NCBI GenBank assembly: GCA_037447655.1
Contig: JBBHKE010002984.1
Span: 1 to 64,000 of the forward strand
Direction of reading: 5' to 3'
DNA length: 64,000 bases
Source of the DNA: Zygnema cylindricum
Lineage: Eukaryota > Streptophyta > Zygnematophyceae > Zygnematales > Zygnemataceae
Each line of letters opens with the position of its first letter. Within the stretch, counting starts at the first letter, position 1. Under the pieces are notes generated by a model that was not told the DNA's origin, did no database searches, and was given only the letters and a program-made list of their open reading frames with translations. Positions 35,450 through 45,693 of this stretch are shown here, piece by piece. The position numbers and the translations under genes are program-made.

Positions 35450-35802
35450 GCAGCCTTTAACACGCTAAATGAGCGGTTGGTTATCGCCCCTGTGTTAGCT
35501 GTCCCCGACCCATCTTTACCTTAGACAATGATCACCGATGCCACTGATACAGCCATTGGAGCGATCATTGTGCAGGACAATGGAAAAGGTCTTCAACCTA
35601 TCGTCTTTGATAGCCCGAAACTGAAAGCTGCGAAACTCAACTGGGCAACCCATGAGAAAGAAACCATAGCTATCATCAATGCATTGGAAGTTTGGAAGTG
35701 TTATATCCAGGGGAAACGAGTCACGATGATCACCGACCATCATGCGCTACAGTATCTGCAAACGGAACCAAAGGAACGCGCGTATCGGTTATATACTAGG
35801 AG
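35450..35802 (+). pseudogene. Ty3/gypsy reverse transcriptase/RNase H fragment
   Basis: Reads as the RT-to-RNase H junction of a Ty3/gypsy Pol: AAFNTLNERLVIAPVLAVPD, then an RNase H core with TDATDTAIGA (after an in-frame stop at 35522-35524), AKLNWATHEKETIAI and MITDHHALQYLQ. The order and spacing match gypsy/chromovirus-type RNase H. The fragment is cut on the left by the 3' end of copia C and on the right by hAT2. No continuation of a gypsy frame is evident beyond 40257. Confidence 0.85.
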
Positions 35803-36044
35803 CAGAGGTCGCAAAAGTCAAAAAAATTCATACCCGAAACCGACCGTTTTTTATTTTTCAAAATCCGAGTAACCGACGCCCGACCGTTTTTTGTCACGCT
35901 CGAAAATTGTTAATCATTAACCGACCGTTGTTTACAAAAAAAAAAAAAACCGAAACTTGATTTCTAACGACTAACCGTGACCTCCCGTAACGGAAAAGGT
36001 ACAAAATTACAACGCTCATTGTTATTAACGTTAAGCATTTATTA

Positions 36045-36681
36045 CACCGCGAATGGTAATCATCGTAAATAAATAATTAATGTTATCCATTCCAATGTAG
36101 ATTTTTTTCGTTTTTTCAAAATAAAGTTGTACTCTACTGTAGTTTATCAATAACTCTAGTTTAGGTTTCTGTCAGTAATAATTATCCGCTTTACCGAATC
36201 TGACAAACGTACAATTTCACGTCATAATTATCCGATTTCTTAGGTACACATAGAGAATCTGACAAACGTACAATTTCACGTCATTATGACGTTTCCACTA
36301 CGCGGTTTGTGAAAACGTACAGTTTCACGTCATAATTATCCGATTTTTAGGTACACATACAAAATCTGACAAACGTACAATTTCACGTCATTATGACGTT
36401 TGCACCACGCGGTTTGTGAAGACGCAGTTACATCATAACGGCATGTATTAAATATTTTTTTGTACTTTTGTCGTTAATACGATAAAATTTTGCACGGTCA
36501 AACACCGATGGTGAGCCACACTATTTAAAACGGCACTATACTAATGCTGTTAACGTTGATTAAAAAAGTACCTTAAATAATGTAAAGAAAGATTTAGAGT
36601 TATTTACTCTTTGTAAGGTTTTTGGGTCAGAATTCGTGGTGACGGAATTAGCGTTAATAACGCTAATTACGATTCGCGGTG
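36045..36681. mobile_element. TA-flanked inverted-repeat element in hAT2
   Basis: 637 bp, ends CACCGCGAAT and ATTCGCGGTG, TA on both sides (36043-36044, 36682-36683). The aligned position in hAT3 (57473-57474) holds a single TA with continuous flanking sequence, an empty site. Non-coding. Confidence 0.85.
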
Positions 36682-37195
36682 TAGTGTTAATGGAAAATTA
36701 TGATTAATGATACTATTTAATGCAAAGAGACGTGGCAGGTCTATAGTCCACGTCTTTAAATAATATTGTTAACTTTATTTTGTAATGTTAATGTTTATTC
36801 TCTTGCAAATCTAAATTTTTCGCTACAATTTTTCGGACAGTTTTTCTTTCGACTACAATACTATGTTATGAATTATGCAAAAAAGGTAAAGTTTTAATTA
36901 TGAATTTTAACAAAAAAAGTCTTAGTTTTTCACATAAAAAATCAATTAGCAAGAAACACATTGTGATGAGCAAAAAAATCAAAACATATTTTGTAGTATC
37001 GAATATGTGAAAAATCAAATCACAACCTTGTCCTATTTTCGACTCTATGATACAAATTCTCAACCTCAATCCTAAAATTTACACAAAATATATAAATCTA
37101 AATGTGGTATAAATACTTCGCTTTGGTAATTTGGTAAAAATAAACATTCCGGTTTAAGAAAAAAAAAAGATAAACATTAGAAAAATTGTGAAAAT

Positions 37196-37211
<16 letters not shown>

Positions 37212-37242
<31 letters not shown>
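37212..37242. repeat. (AT)n microsatellite
   Basis: About 15 AT dinucleotides following a poly-A run, inside the 3' part of hAT2. Absent at the equivalent place in hAT3. Confidence 0.9.
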
Positions 37243-37245
<3 letters not shown>

Positions 37246-37309
37246 AACTAATACTAAAAAAATAACAATAATTAGAAAACAAAACAAAACAAAAATCTAT
37301 GCATTTAAA

Positions 37310-38891
37310 AGATCTCGGTTGGATCTAACACATAAAAGATCACTAACAATTGAAGTCGCTGGTGCGCTCCTCTTCTTTGTTATTGTGTTCCCGGCATCCG
37401 AAAAATTGCATTCCGACATGGAACTAGAAGCCGGAATAGCTAGAATAGATCTAGCAACACCGGCTAGAATAGGAAATCCTCCATTTTTCGCACGTACAAA
37501 TGATTTCTTTTTCCACCATTAAAGTATGTTAAAGTTCAATCTTTCGTCGTTGGTTAATTTTAAATCAAAATAACATTTCAATTCGTCACTAACGAGCGTT
37601 TTTTTTGTCAGTGGTAATAAAAACCTCATTTTCGTCATCGCTCTCACCAAAAAAATTGTGGAAACCGCCCATATTTTGCGATATTTTTCATTTTTTTTGT
37701 TATACGTTGAGGACTACCGAAATCAACGTCATTACCAAGGTCGTTAGCAAGTTCTCGAAGTTTGACCCTAGCGCTTTCAATTTCGGTTTTCGATACCCCA
37801 ATTATTTCAAGCTTTTGTTTTTGTCAGGGATCTAAGAGAGCCGCGATAATATAATATTCATGAAGGCCCCACTTCGGTAACGCAAATTTCATAAAAAGTT
37901 CTTTCAACTTTTGCAAGTTTTGGGAATCGGCCGGGCATTCTTTTTCACCTTCATTGTAAGATATTTTTCTTATTTTACAATGGTTATGCAGAGACGTTAG
38001 TTCAAACAAAACCAAATGTAAAGATGGTTCTTTGAACTTTTCCAACTTTAGGGTCGCTTCTTGAAACCTTTCCAAAAATCGAATAAGTTCGGTAAGGTGA
38101 GTCTTATCGATACAAGCAAAAAGTAACAATTTATTTTTTGCTTGAGCGATTGGTCCTATCTCATTGAATGCATCGTAAATACTCTTAAGCATTTGGAGCA
38201 AAGAATTCCACCGCGTTGCGTTTTCTTGTTTTAAAGTGTTTTTCAAAAGATTTTGTAAATTACTCTGTTTGGAAAACGTGACCAATGATTTACACGCATC
38301 TATTAGATCAAAGTATTCAGGAACTTCCACATCGTATTTGTATTTTTTGGAAGTTCCGCTCTTGTTCAAAATCGTTGTCACAATTGTAGCAATTTTATGG
38401 TCCGCGCAAGGTATCCAAGTAAACATACTCGGTAGACCTTCAGTCGCACACATGTTAGAGCCACTGTCGGTCACAACAATGCAACGATTTGCCAAAACAT
38501 CAAAATTAGACAATTCAAAATTGGTCAAACAATTTTTTAAAGCCGTTAAAACATTTTCCGCGGTATGTTTTTCCTCCGGAAAATGATCGACTTGAAGCGT
38601 CCGAGCATGAAGTTTAAATTCTCTGTCAATAAAATGAGCCGTTACTGACACGAATGAGGTTCTTTTTATTGTCTCGGTCCAAAGATTGGTCGTAAATGCG
38701 ACAAAAATATTGTTATCAATATTTTCTTTAAGTTTTGGGATGATCAAACTACGAATATCTTTGGCAGAAGATATAATGTAGTTTTTTACGCCTTTGGCGG
38801 ACGGGAGTAGTTGGTCGATGTCAACACTTTTGTTGGACGAAACACCAACATCAAATAATGCTTGACAAAATGCTTGAAAACCTGGGAACAA
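37310..38891 (-). pseudogene. hAT transposase, catalytic and dimerisation domains (copy 2)
   Basis: The reverse-strand exon starts after an intron-like gap at 38891 (FPGFQAFCQALFDVG). It shows hAT landmarks: TTNLWTE where the first catalytic Asp is expected, VTDSGSNMCATEG with the second Asp, then FTWIPCADHKIA, ATRWNSLL, and a C-terminal dimerisation region (ARSILAIPASSSMSECNFSDAGNTI near 37350-37450). The expected TTDLWT Asp is Asn here, whereas hAT3 keeps Asp. An Arg codon changed to TGA stops the frame at 37833-37835, and another stop interrupts the NILxWWKKK motif. Copy 2 is therefore catalytically dead. Confidence 0.88.
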
Positions 38892-39166
38892 AAAAAAAAG
38901 AATAAGAAAATAGCATACAATTATTAACCATGATCAACAAATAAGGTTTATATCAAAATAACATCATGACAAACCAAATAATAATAAAAAAATAAAAATA
39001 AGCGTACGAATATAAATTATGGATAAAAAAATAGTGATGAAGCTCAATAATATAAATTTATTAACAAAACAAGTTATAATGACATATGCATTAACGCCAT
39101 CCTAAATGGAATTCAAAATAAATCATACCTGAACCGTCGACCATCAAAAATGGCCGAAGGTCCTCG

Positions 39167-39551
39167 CTACACATCAACGCCACCATTTTCGCAATTTTTT
39201 TTTCGCTCACTCGTTTTCACCTCCGTTTTTGAAAGAAAATTACGAAGAATTCCTCTAGAACTATCCATGTCGCCCGAAGCTAAACATGTGTGAGAGTTAA
39301 TTGTTGAAGTACCGTTTGTTGACTTGTATTGATAAACTACGAAACATGTATTACAAGCCACTAAACCTCCCCCCTTTACTATGTATTTGTTTGATGTTTT
39401 TAGTTTCATAGACATGTTCAAATTTTTTCCAGCAACTTGAAGTGGCCTTGCTTTCTTTCACTAAGTAATACTGAACAGTTTCACCATTTTTTGATTTTTG
39501 AAGTTCGTTTTGGATTGTAGTTTTAAGAGAAGCGAGAATGCTTTTGTCCAT
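39167..39551 (-). pseudogene. BED zinc-finger exon of hAT2, frameshifted
   Basis: Starts ATG at 39551 (MDKSILASLKTT), then SSCWKKFEHVYE. After a one-base frame slip near 39390 it continues KYIVKGGGLVACNTC and STNGTSTINSHTC. The pattern W..F, C-x-x-C, H..C is a BED finger, the usual N-terminal DNA-binding module of plant hAT transposases. It would be spliced to the catalytic exon at 38891; the 39166-38892 gap would be the intron. Confidence 0.75.
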
Positions 39552-40257
39552 TTTGGTGTATGACTAGGTTTTGTTTGAATTGTGGTCAAGTTTTTCTAAC
39601 TTATGTAGCATTCCCATTTACTGATTTATTGTTTGAAACATGTGAGTAAGCTAATAATTAGGATTTGTCTTTGGAAATTGACGTAATAATTTTATTTTCG
39701 CTGATTTATTAACTAATAATGACTACATGTCGCGTGACATTGACATAATAATATGATATATTTGTGGAAACGCGGTATAAAATGCATAATTAGCACTTTG
39801 CAATAATGTACGATGTATGAGTAAGCCCATAATTACGATCTGTCGCGTTATATTGATATATTAATTTGACATATTTTTGGAACCACCGCATAAAGTGCAT
39901 AATTAACACTTTACAATAGATTACGATTTGCGGCCCTTATCTTTTTGTAAGATTTGCGAAATGAATAGTGTTAGTACCGTGTCAGATTTGCGACGTTAAT
40001 CATGATGCCACGTACTTCCACGATACCAAAAGTACAAAGAACAATAATGTTGGAAAAAAAAAGTACAAAATTCATTATTTTTGGTTTTTCGTTTGACCGA
40101 CCGTAGCCGACCGTCTTTTTTTTTCCTGGTGAGTCAACCGACCGTAACCGCCCGACCCCCAAAATTTGGCAACCGAATCCGTTCCGGATCCGGCGCGGGC
40201 GGTCGGTTAACGGTCGGTCACGGTTTCGGTTGACCGTTTGCGACCTCTGACTAGGAG

Positions 40258-41944
40258 CGATATGAAACACTAGAATTGGGTTCTCCTCCTGAAAATTTTT
40301 TGCCCGACGTATCGAAAATCCGAAAGTCGCGCTGTGATAGACGATAGGCAGAAATATTTCGAACACAATTGTACATTGTTATTCACCTGCGTAACCTGCA
40401 ATGATTCAAAACGTAATGGTACAAAGCGTACTGTACTGAATTCAACGTGTTCAGGTGTTACTGTACTTTTGAAAACTCCTGGTCATTGCGCAGTAATTAT
40501 TATTCAAAAGGTACAAATTCGTATTTCTTTTGTGTTCTATAACTTGTCGGACGCACGTCAGGAATTATTGTCAGGACGGCAGCCAGCGGTCACGATCTCA
40601 CTTTAATTAGTGGATAGTCCGTTACGTGTCTACGCTCGCGTACGGAAATTCCTCAGTAACGTCGTTGCCGTCGTTTCATTAATGTTGTCGACAATATCGA
40701 GGCACATCAGATTTCACATGTGCGGTAGGTTCGCACGCGTGAAAACAGCTCCGCATATAGAGCTTGTCACCAGCATGTAAAAATCCAGCTTTTTAGGGTT
40801 TTCCACGTCAGTACACCGTGAATCGCTGTTACTGTAGTGTTAATGTTTTTCCGCCACTTAAAACATCTTTTATACTTGTCGGATTGTTGATCTGTCGACC
40901 GTTTTGGAGCGTAGCGGCGGACAAAAGATGCAGTTCTATGCGTCAAAACTCGACAGCTGCGTAAAGCAAACGGCAACTGCCGTCCGCCATCGGACATCAT
41001 GTTCGGAATGCACTTTTTCGTTTTTGAAGAATTTCGAAAACGAAGCGCACGGACGTGAACCGTACAAGAATTCATTCCGTCGCATACTTATGAACAAACT
41101 AGGGGACCAATCACATAAGAGAACACGTAATGTCAGACAAAAAAAAAAAACACCGATAGAAAAAAAAAAAGGGCATGTCCAAAGTTCCTTCGCGGTTATT
41201 TTCGGTCTGTACGAACGCTTGCGTGGCAGTACATTTTGGTTTGGAAGGATTCGTACATATCATGTCCGCAAAGCGTTTCCTTTTTCGTACGGGCAAGTGG
41301 CTCTTATCACGACACGCTAGTTGACGTAGGCTAACGTCATGTGCCAGTTCACGGCGGACAAAAAAAAGTACCGTTTTCATACCATACCGTTTTCCCCTTT
41401 TTCAAGAGTGAACCACGCAAGTAGTCGCTATTTTTCTGTACTTTTCCCAATATCTCCGCAATCTACGCGAGCGGGAACGCCGTACTCGTTTGGCCGTGCT
41501 CTCATAAGTTTGCCGTTTTTGGGAAGGTTGTTGTAGCACGCTTATTGTTAATTTTGTCTTCATTATGTGAACGCTCTAATAAACACTTTTTCGATATGGT
41601 GACGTGCAATTACAGCGCCACGTTATGATTGCAAATGGAATCTTCCAGCCCGCGTGTTTGTGGATTGCACCGTGAGGCATCTATTCCATTACGCGGTCGC
41701 AGTAAACGTACGAATACGTCTTATGGCAAGGTTTACTGGCAAGGTCTGGCAAGGTCTTCCATTATGTCGGGCCAGTAAACAACCTCTCACGTGCGTTGGC
41801 TAATTTTGGTTGGTACCACTTTAGGTTCCTATTCACAATCTGAAAATCTTAAAATATGATTCAAACGTACAATCTGAACGTAATATGTGTACCAGCCTAG
41901 GTAGTTAATGATTCTTACTCAAAGATTGCGACCAAATTTTAATT
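40258..41944. other. unassigned DNA with MITE half
   Basis: No gene recognised. Several overlapping short frames on both strands have no domain. Contains half of a MITE (40814-40905) and poly-A stretches near 41142-41172. Confidence 0.5.
40814..40905. mobile_element. left half of a 217-bp MITE
   Basis: CACCGTGAATCGCTG preceded by CAGTA, followed by the family-specific CCGCCACTTAAAACATCTTTTA and CTTGTCGGATTGT segments. The right arm is missing, so it is a truncated copy. Confidence 0.7.
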
Positions 41945-42397
41945 TTGAAAATGGAAATCAAAATTTTGAAGCGGAATGGCAAAAGGCGGAATGGAAAAAA
42001 GGGGCAAAAAACTTTGATGGATAGTGGATGTCAGAAGGGGCGCAAGAGAATACTTTCGGAGGACCCGCATCCAACGTGGCAAGAGACACATGATCTGAAT
42101 TACGTGAAGGCCTGTGATCTCGTTTTCGCCGTGGATATTTCTTTACTTTTTCATGTGTACCAATGGTACATGTCCAGTGCAGGCAAATGTCCTCATGAGG
42201 AGAGTTTCCACACAATGGATGATTTGCGCGATTGCTTAGCGAATTTGAAAAAGCGAAACATCCAACGTTTAAGAAGTACGCCTATGATATTGGAGCATCT
42301 TGACAGGTATCCAATGAACATATGGTACGAATTTGTACGAAAACATACGGCATCCAGTAAACAACACCACTTTTCCTTTAATGGAAGACCACCGTGA
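41945..42397 (+). CDS. hypothetical 150-residue open frame, unrecognised
   Basis: Open frame with a strongly basic start (KRNGKRRNGKKGQK) followed by a more balanced region rich in His, Trp and Leu (DLNYVKACDLVFAVDISLL). I recognise no family, and no promoter or splice signals stand out. It sits just upstream of copia E. It could be a chance frame or a fragment of an old transposon gene, and is listed because it is longer than its surroundings would predict. Confidence 0.15.
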   Translation: MKMEIKILKRNGKRRNGKKGQKTLMDSGCQKGRKRILSEDPHPTWQETHDLNYVKACDLVFAVDISLLFHVYQWYMSSAGKCPHEESFHTMDDLRDCLANLKKRNIQRLRSTPMILEHLDRYPMNIWYEFVRKHTASSKQHHFSFNGRPP

Positions 42398-42466
42398 GTG
42401 GCCAAGTTCGCATTGTTTTCGGTGTTACTACGTGAACCTATTGCACGCATGGATATAACTCATGCC

Positions 42467-43252
42467 TGTTGATTTTGGAAAACTTTAAGTCTCAGTAAAC
42501 TAGTGTGACGATATAAAGGTACTAATCTGTAACGTAAGTTCATAAGGACATCAATTGAGTGCAGTACAGGACAATGCAGCTGCTATGCAGACAGAGCAGC
42601 GCAGCAGCGAAGCTGCGACACAGACAGGACAACGCAGTTGCGGTTACTTTAGATATGATCCGTACAGACAACGCAAATGCTGTTATCTTGGATATGATTC
42701 GGTACGGGACAACGCACCTGCGATTGATATGAATCAAGTCAACGGACGAGTTCATAAGAGTATCACAAGTGACTTAGCCGACAAGTATTTCTACAATCAC
42801 TTAATATAGATTCTGAGTAATATTGACTGTACGATGATAGATTGGGTTGGCAAGATTAGGAACACGTAGATCTCAGTAGGTGGGTTGATTTTGGACGTAC
42901 CTCTCAGGTACATTTGTATCGGCGGTAGAACATCAAGAGTATAAGACTTAAGACTTAGAGCATTTTATGTATCTAGACTTCCAAGTAGTAAACTGCAAAC
43001 AGTTTTTTAGAAACTTCTGAGTATTATATCTTGAGCGTTAACGGGTCAATTGTGCTAAAACTTTGGGAGTTGTCAGTGTTTATGCTACTCTATATTCTGA
43101 TAGAGTTTTGTGGTTTGGATGCTTGTATAAGATTTGGTGAGCACAGTAAAAGAGTTGTTTGATAGGATTCTTGATAGCTTTTGAGAGTGTATCATGTCTA
43201 CTTCTACTACTACTGCAGCTACTCCACCTGCACCGTTGGTTGTAGAACAACA
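42467..43252 (+). repeat. 5' LTR of copia E
   Basis: 786 bp. Gag ATG at 43194 lies inside the LTR, as in the other families. Contains a GCAGC/CAGACAG-rich region (42575-42650). Confidence 0.9.
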
Positions 43253-43262
43253 GGTTATGGGC
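43253..43262 (+). other. primer-binding site of copia E (10-nt core)
   Basis: GGTTATGGGC follows the LTR directly and lies in the gag frame, encoding VMG as in A-D. Only the first ten bases of the 15-base iMet anticodon-arm complement are kept. Confidence 0.6.
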
Positions 43263-44806
43263 TTGTCATCGAGAATTCCTATCTTTTCGGGGGAAAAGTA
43301 TGTTTACTGGGCGGATATGGTGGAGACACATTTTGAGAATGTCAATCTTTTGGACATATTGGATGGTTCGCTAGATGAATCTGATCCGTCATGGTCTAAG
43401 AAAAATACGCAAACTCGCTCTATTCTGAAATTCTGTATATCTGAGGACTTAGCTATGTCTTGGATAAAAATGAAAAAAGCAATTGATATTCGGAAATCTC
43501 TTAAAACTGATTATGAAAAAGCTAATGTCTAAGAAAAGCTCCTTTTGGCTGGAAAAAATTGTGACTGTAAATACACTGGCGGTACAATGGCTGAATATTC
43601 TAACAAGTTTTGCATCCTTGTAGATGCACATGCTTGCGCAGGTGGGGAGTTTCCTCGGTTTCTACAAGCAGCATTGCTCATGCCGGGTCTCCCTCGTAGT
43701 ATGAAAGGAGCATCTGATATGCTCAAACAGAAAGATAAAGCTAGCTGGACTTTACAGTTAGCTATCAATATTTTACTAGAGGAGGCAGCTACATCTTATA
43801 TTCTCAATGTTGAGCAGGTAGAGGCTTTTAATTCAGACTTTGAGAGGAAACGACAGTTTAATCAGCAAAAAAACCATTTTAATCAGCTCGGACAGTTTAA
43901 TCAGGGTGGAAATAGACAATCCAACAATGCATGTTTTTATTGTAGTGAGAGGGATCATGGATACAAAATTTTTCCTAAGCATAAAAAAGCTAACGATACA
44001 GGTTTATACAGGCCAGGGTGGCAACAGAGTCAGTTTTACAAAAACTTCACGGGGCCTCCACCTCGTGGAAATGCACTGTTTTCAGCCTCTTCATCCCTCG
44101 AAGACGAGACTTTAACACTTTTTGAGGAAGATGACACGGATCTCTTTTCTATGGCGGCAGCGATGGAGGGCGCAAAGGACCTTAGATGGATAATGGTTAC
44201 AGCCCACATGTGCTGGAACTAAGCCATCTTCAAAAATCTGAGAACAACGCCGGAGAAAAATTTTTATTATGCATGTGGAATGAGTGTTCAGACTTGTGCT
44301 ATTGGTGATGTGTCTTTGCTAGTGGATGTGGAAGGCAAAGTAGGTGAAAGACCTTTTTCACAATGTCTTATTTGTGCCTGACTTTAAGAAAAATATGTTT
44401 TCTACGTCCTTGGTAAAGGGTAAGAGCTTCGAGGTTAATTTGAAAAATGGTAAGCAGGTTGTTAGCAAAAATGGCGAAGTCGTCGTTACAGGTACTATAG
44501 ATAATAGCAAGATGTACCGAATGGATATGGCTAATACCAAGGAGAATGATGTTTTGTACTCCGGTGTTTTGCATTCAGATGAGTTGTGGCATAAAAGATT
44601 AGGCCATGTAAACTATGATAGTTTGAGAAAAATGGTACTTGCTAGGAAAATATAGGGTGTATCAATCACAGATCAGCCGGTCAAAACATGTGATGGCTGC
44701 ACTTTAGGTAAAATCCACAGACTGCCATTTCCTAAAGACTTGAGCATCGGTCAACAAAACTTTTACAACAAATTCACTCGGATGTTTTTGGTCCTGCGAA
44801 GGTTCC

Positions 44807-45693
44807 TGTTGAAAAGAGGTAATTAATAGTTCACTTCTATAGTTAAGTTAGAATGTAAAGAGAGAGAAAGAGAGAACCAAAGGCACGCCATGGCTGACGT
44901 GTCATTTAGGAGGGAGAATGAAATAGAAGGTATTTTACTATTTGTAGCAAAATATTGCCTGTAGCCGAATTTGAACCGGGGTCTACAGAATATTACGTAG
45001 ACCTTAGCCTTATCCATTAAGGCACTATCGAAATGATATACGTATTACGTTTCACGCATATTTATATATTTGTTAAACGGGCTAATTTGCAGCAGACTAA
45101 CGAAAACACGCATTAATCAATTCATGCATGGATGCGAATCGAAGCCGCATAAATACAAATGATCGGACGGCCACAATTGCAGCCGCCACCCGCAATAAAC
45201 TTTCGGCAACCTTTGGGGATAGCGTCATGCGACGCCACGTGGCACCATACTATTGGATACCGAAGAAGATGGGAGGAGGAACCATGGCTCCCGTTTTGAC
45301 AAGCGTCACTTTGAAAGCCATGTCGTACAATGGTCGTACAATAAGTACATCGCCTAATGTACCTTCTTGTACTATATAATGTTTCTATTGGACTAGGGTT
45401 TAGTAGTAGGCAGACCAGGACTTAGTGAAATTTAGGTACCTCTCTCTAAGAGAGCTTGTAACTATAAAGGTCATCTTTGACCAACCATAACTTATTGCTC
45501 AGGGGAGCAAATTTAGTGATTCTTTTTGCGTTTGACTCAGGGGAGTCTTGTCCTCACAGGGGTGAGAGTGGTCATAATATTTGTGTGCCTGGGCGGCGCT
45601 TATTCAGCGGGAAAGTAGAAGGGGCAAATATTACCCTAGAGGCTTTACATAGGCTGCTCATTCTCAAGGGTCAATGGAGACCACAGAATTGCA
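44807..45693 (+). mobile_element. solo LTR (type IV) nested in copia E integrase
   Basis: 887 bp, TGTTGAAAAG...GAATTGCA, perfect 5-bp duplication GTTCC (44802-44806, 45694-45698). Joining the flanks restores the integrase reading frame around FGPAKVP. It belongs to the A/B/C/D lineage: ACGT box GCCACGTGGC near 45235, GTAC inverted repeat about 45334-45372, leader hairpin 45534-45547, terminal ATG-GAG-ACC-ACA segment (ATG at 45674). Confidence 0.94.
44957..45032 (-). other. antisense tRNA-like block, best cloverleaf
   Basis: On the reverse strand: D stem GCCT/AGGC around TAATGGATA (A-box-like), a 7-bp anticodon-type stem GGTCTAC/GTAGACC, and a T arm with GGTTCAAATTC (10/11 B box). The D arm resembles that of tRNA-Arg. 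The acceptor stem does not pair and the anticodon loop is too long, so it is a tRNA relic or mimic within the LTR. Confidence 0.5.

Larger units (their letters stand above)
35803..40249 (-). mobile_element. hAT transposon copy 2, transposase on reverse strand
   Basis: 4447 bp, TIRs CAGAGGTCGCAAA / TTTGCGACCTCTG, flanked by a perfect 8-bp duplication ACTAGGAG (35795-35802, 40250-40257). It encodes a BED finger and a hAT transposase, both now damaged, on the reverse strand, and carries a nested 637-bp TA-flanked element at 36045-36681. It is the most complete of the three copies. Confidence 0.95.

Noticed and set aside
37319-37835. Forward open frames downstream of the hAT2 transposase
   Set aside because: They are shadows of the reverse-strand hAT dimerisation region, which is readable on the other strand.
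40767-41320. Overlapping open frames on both strands (102 and 138 residues)
   Set aside because: They overlap a truncated MITE and each other, have no recognisable domain and no codon or splice evidence.
42575-42650. Short repeated CAGACAG/GCAGC units that might suggest a CRISPR-like or satellite array
   Set aside because: Units are short, irregular and inside the LTR of copia E; plant nuclear context, no spacers.
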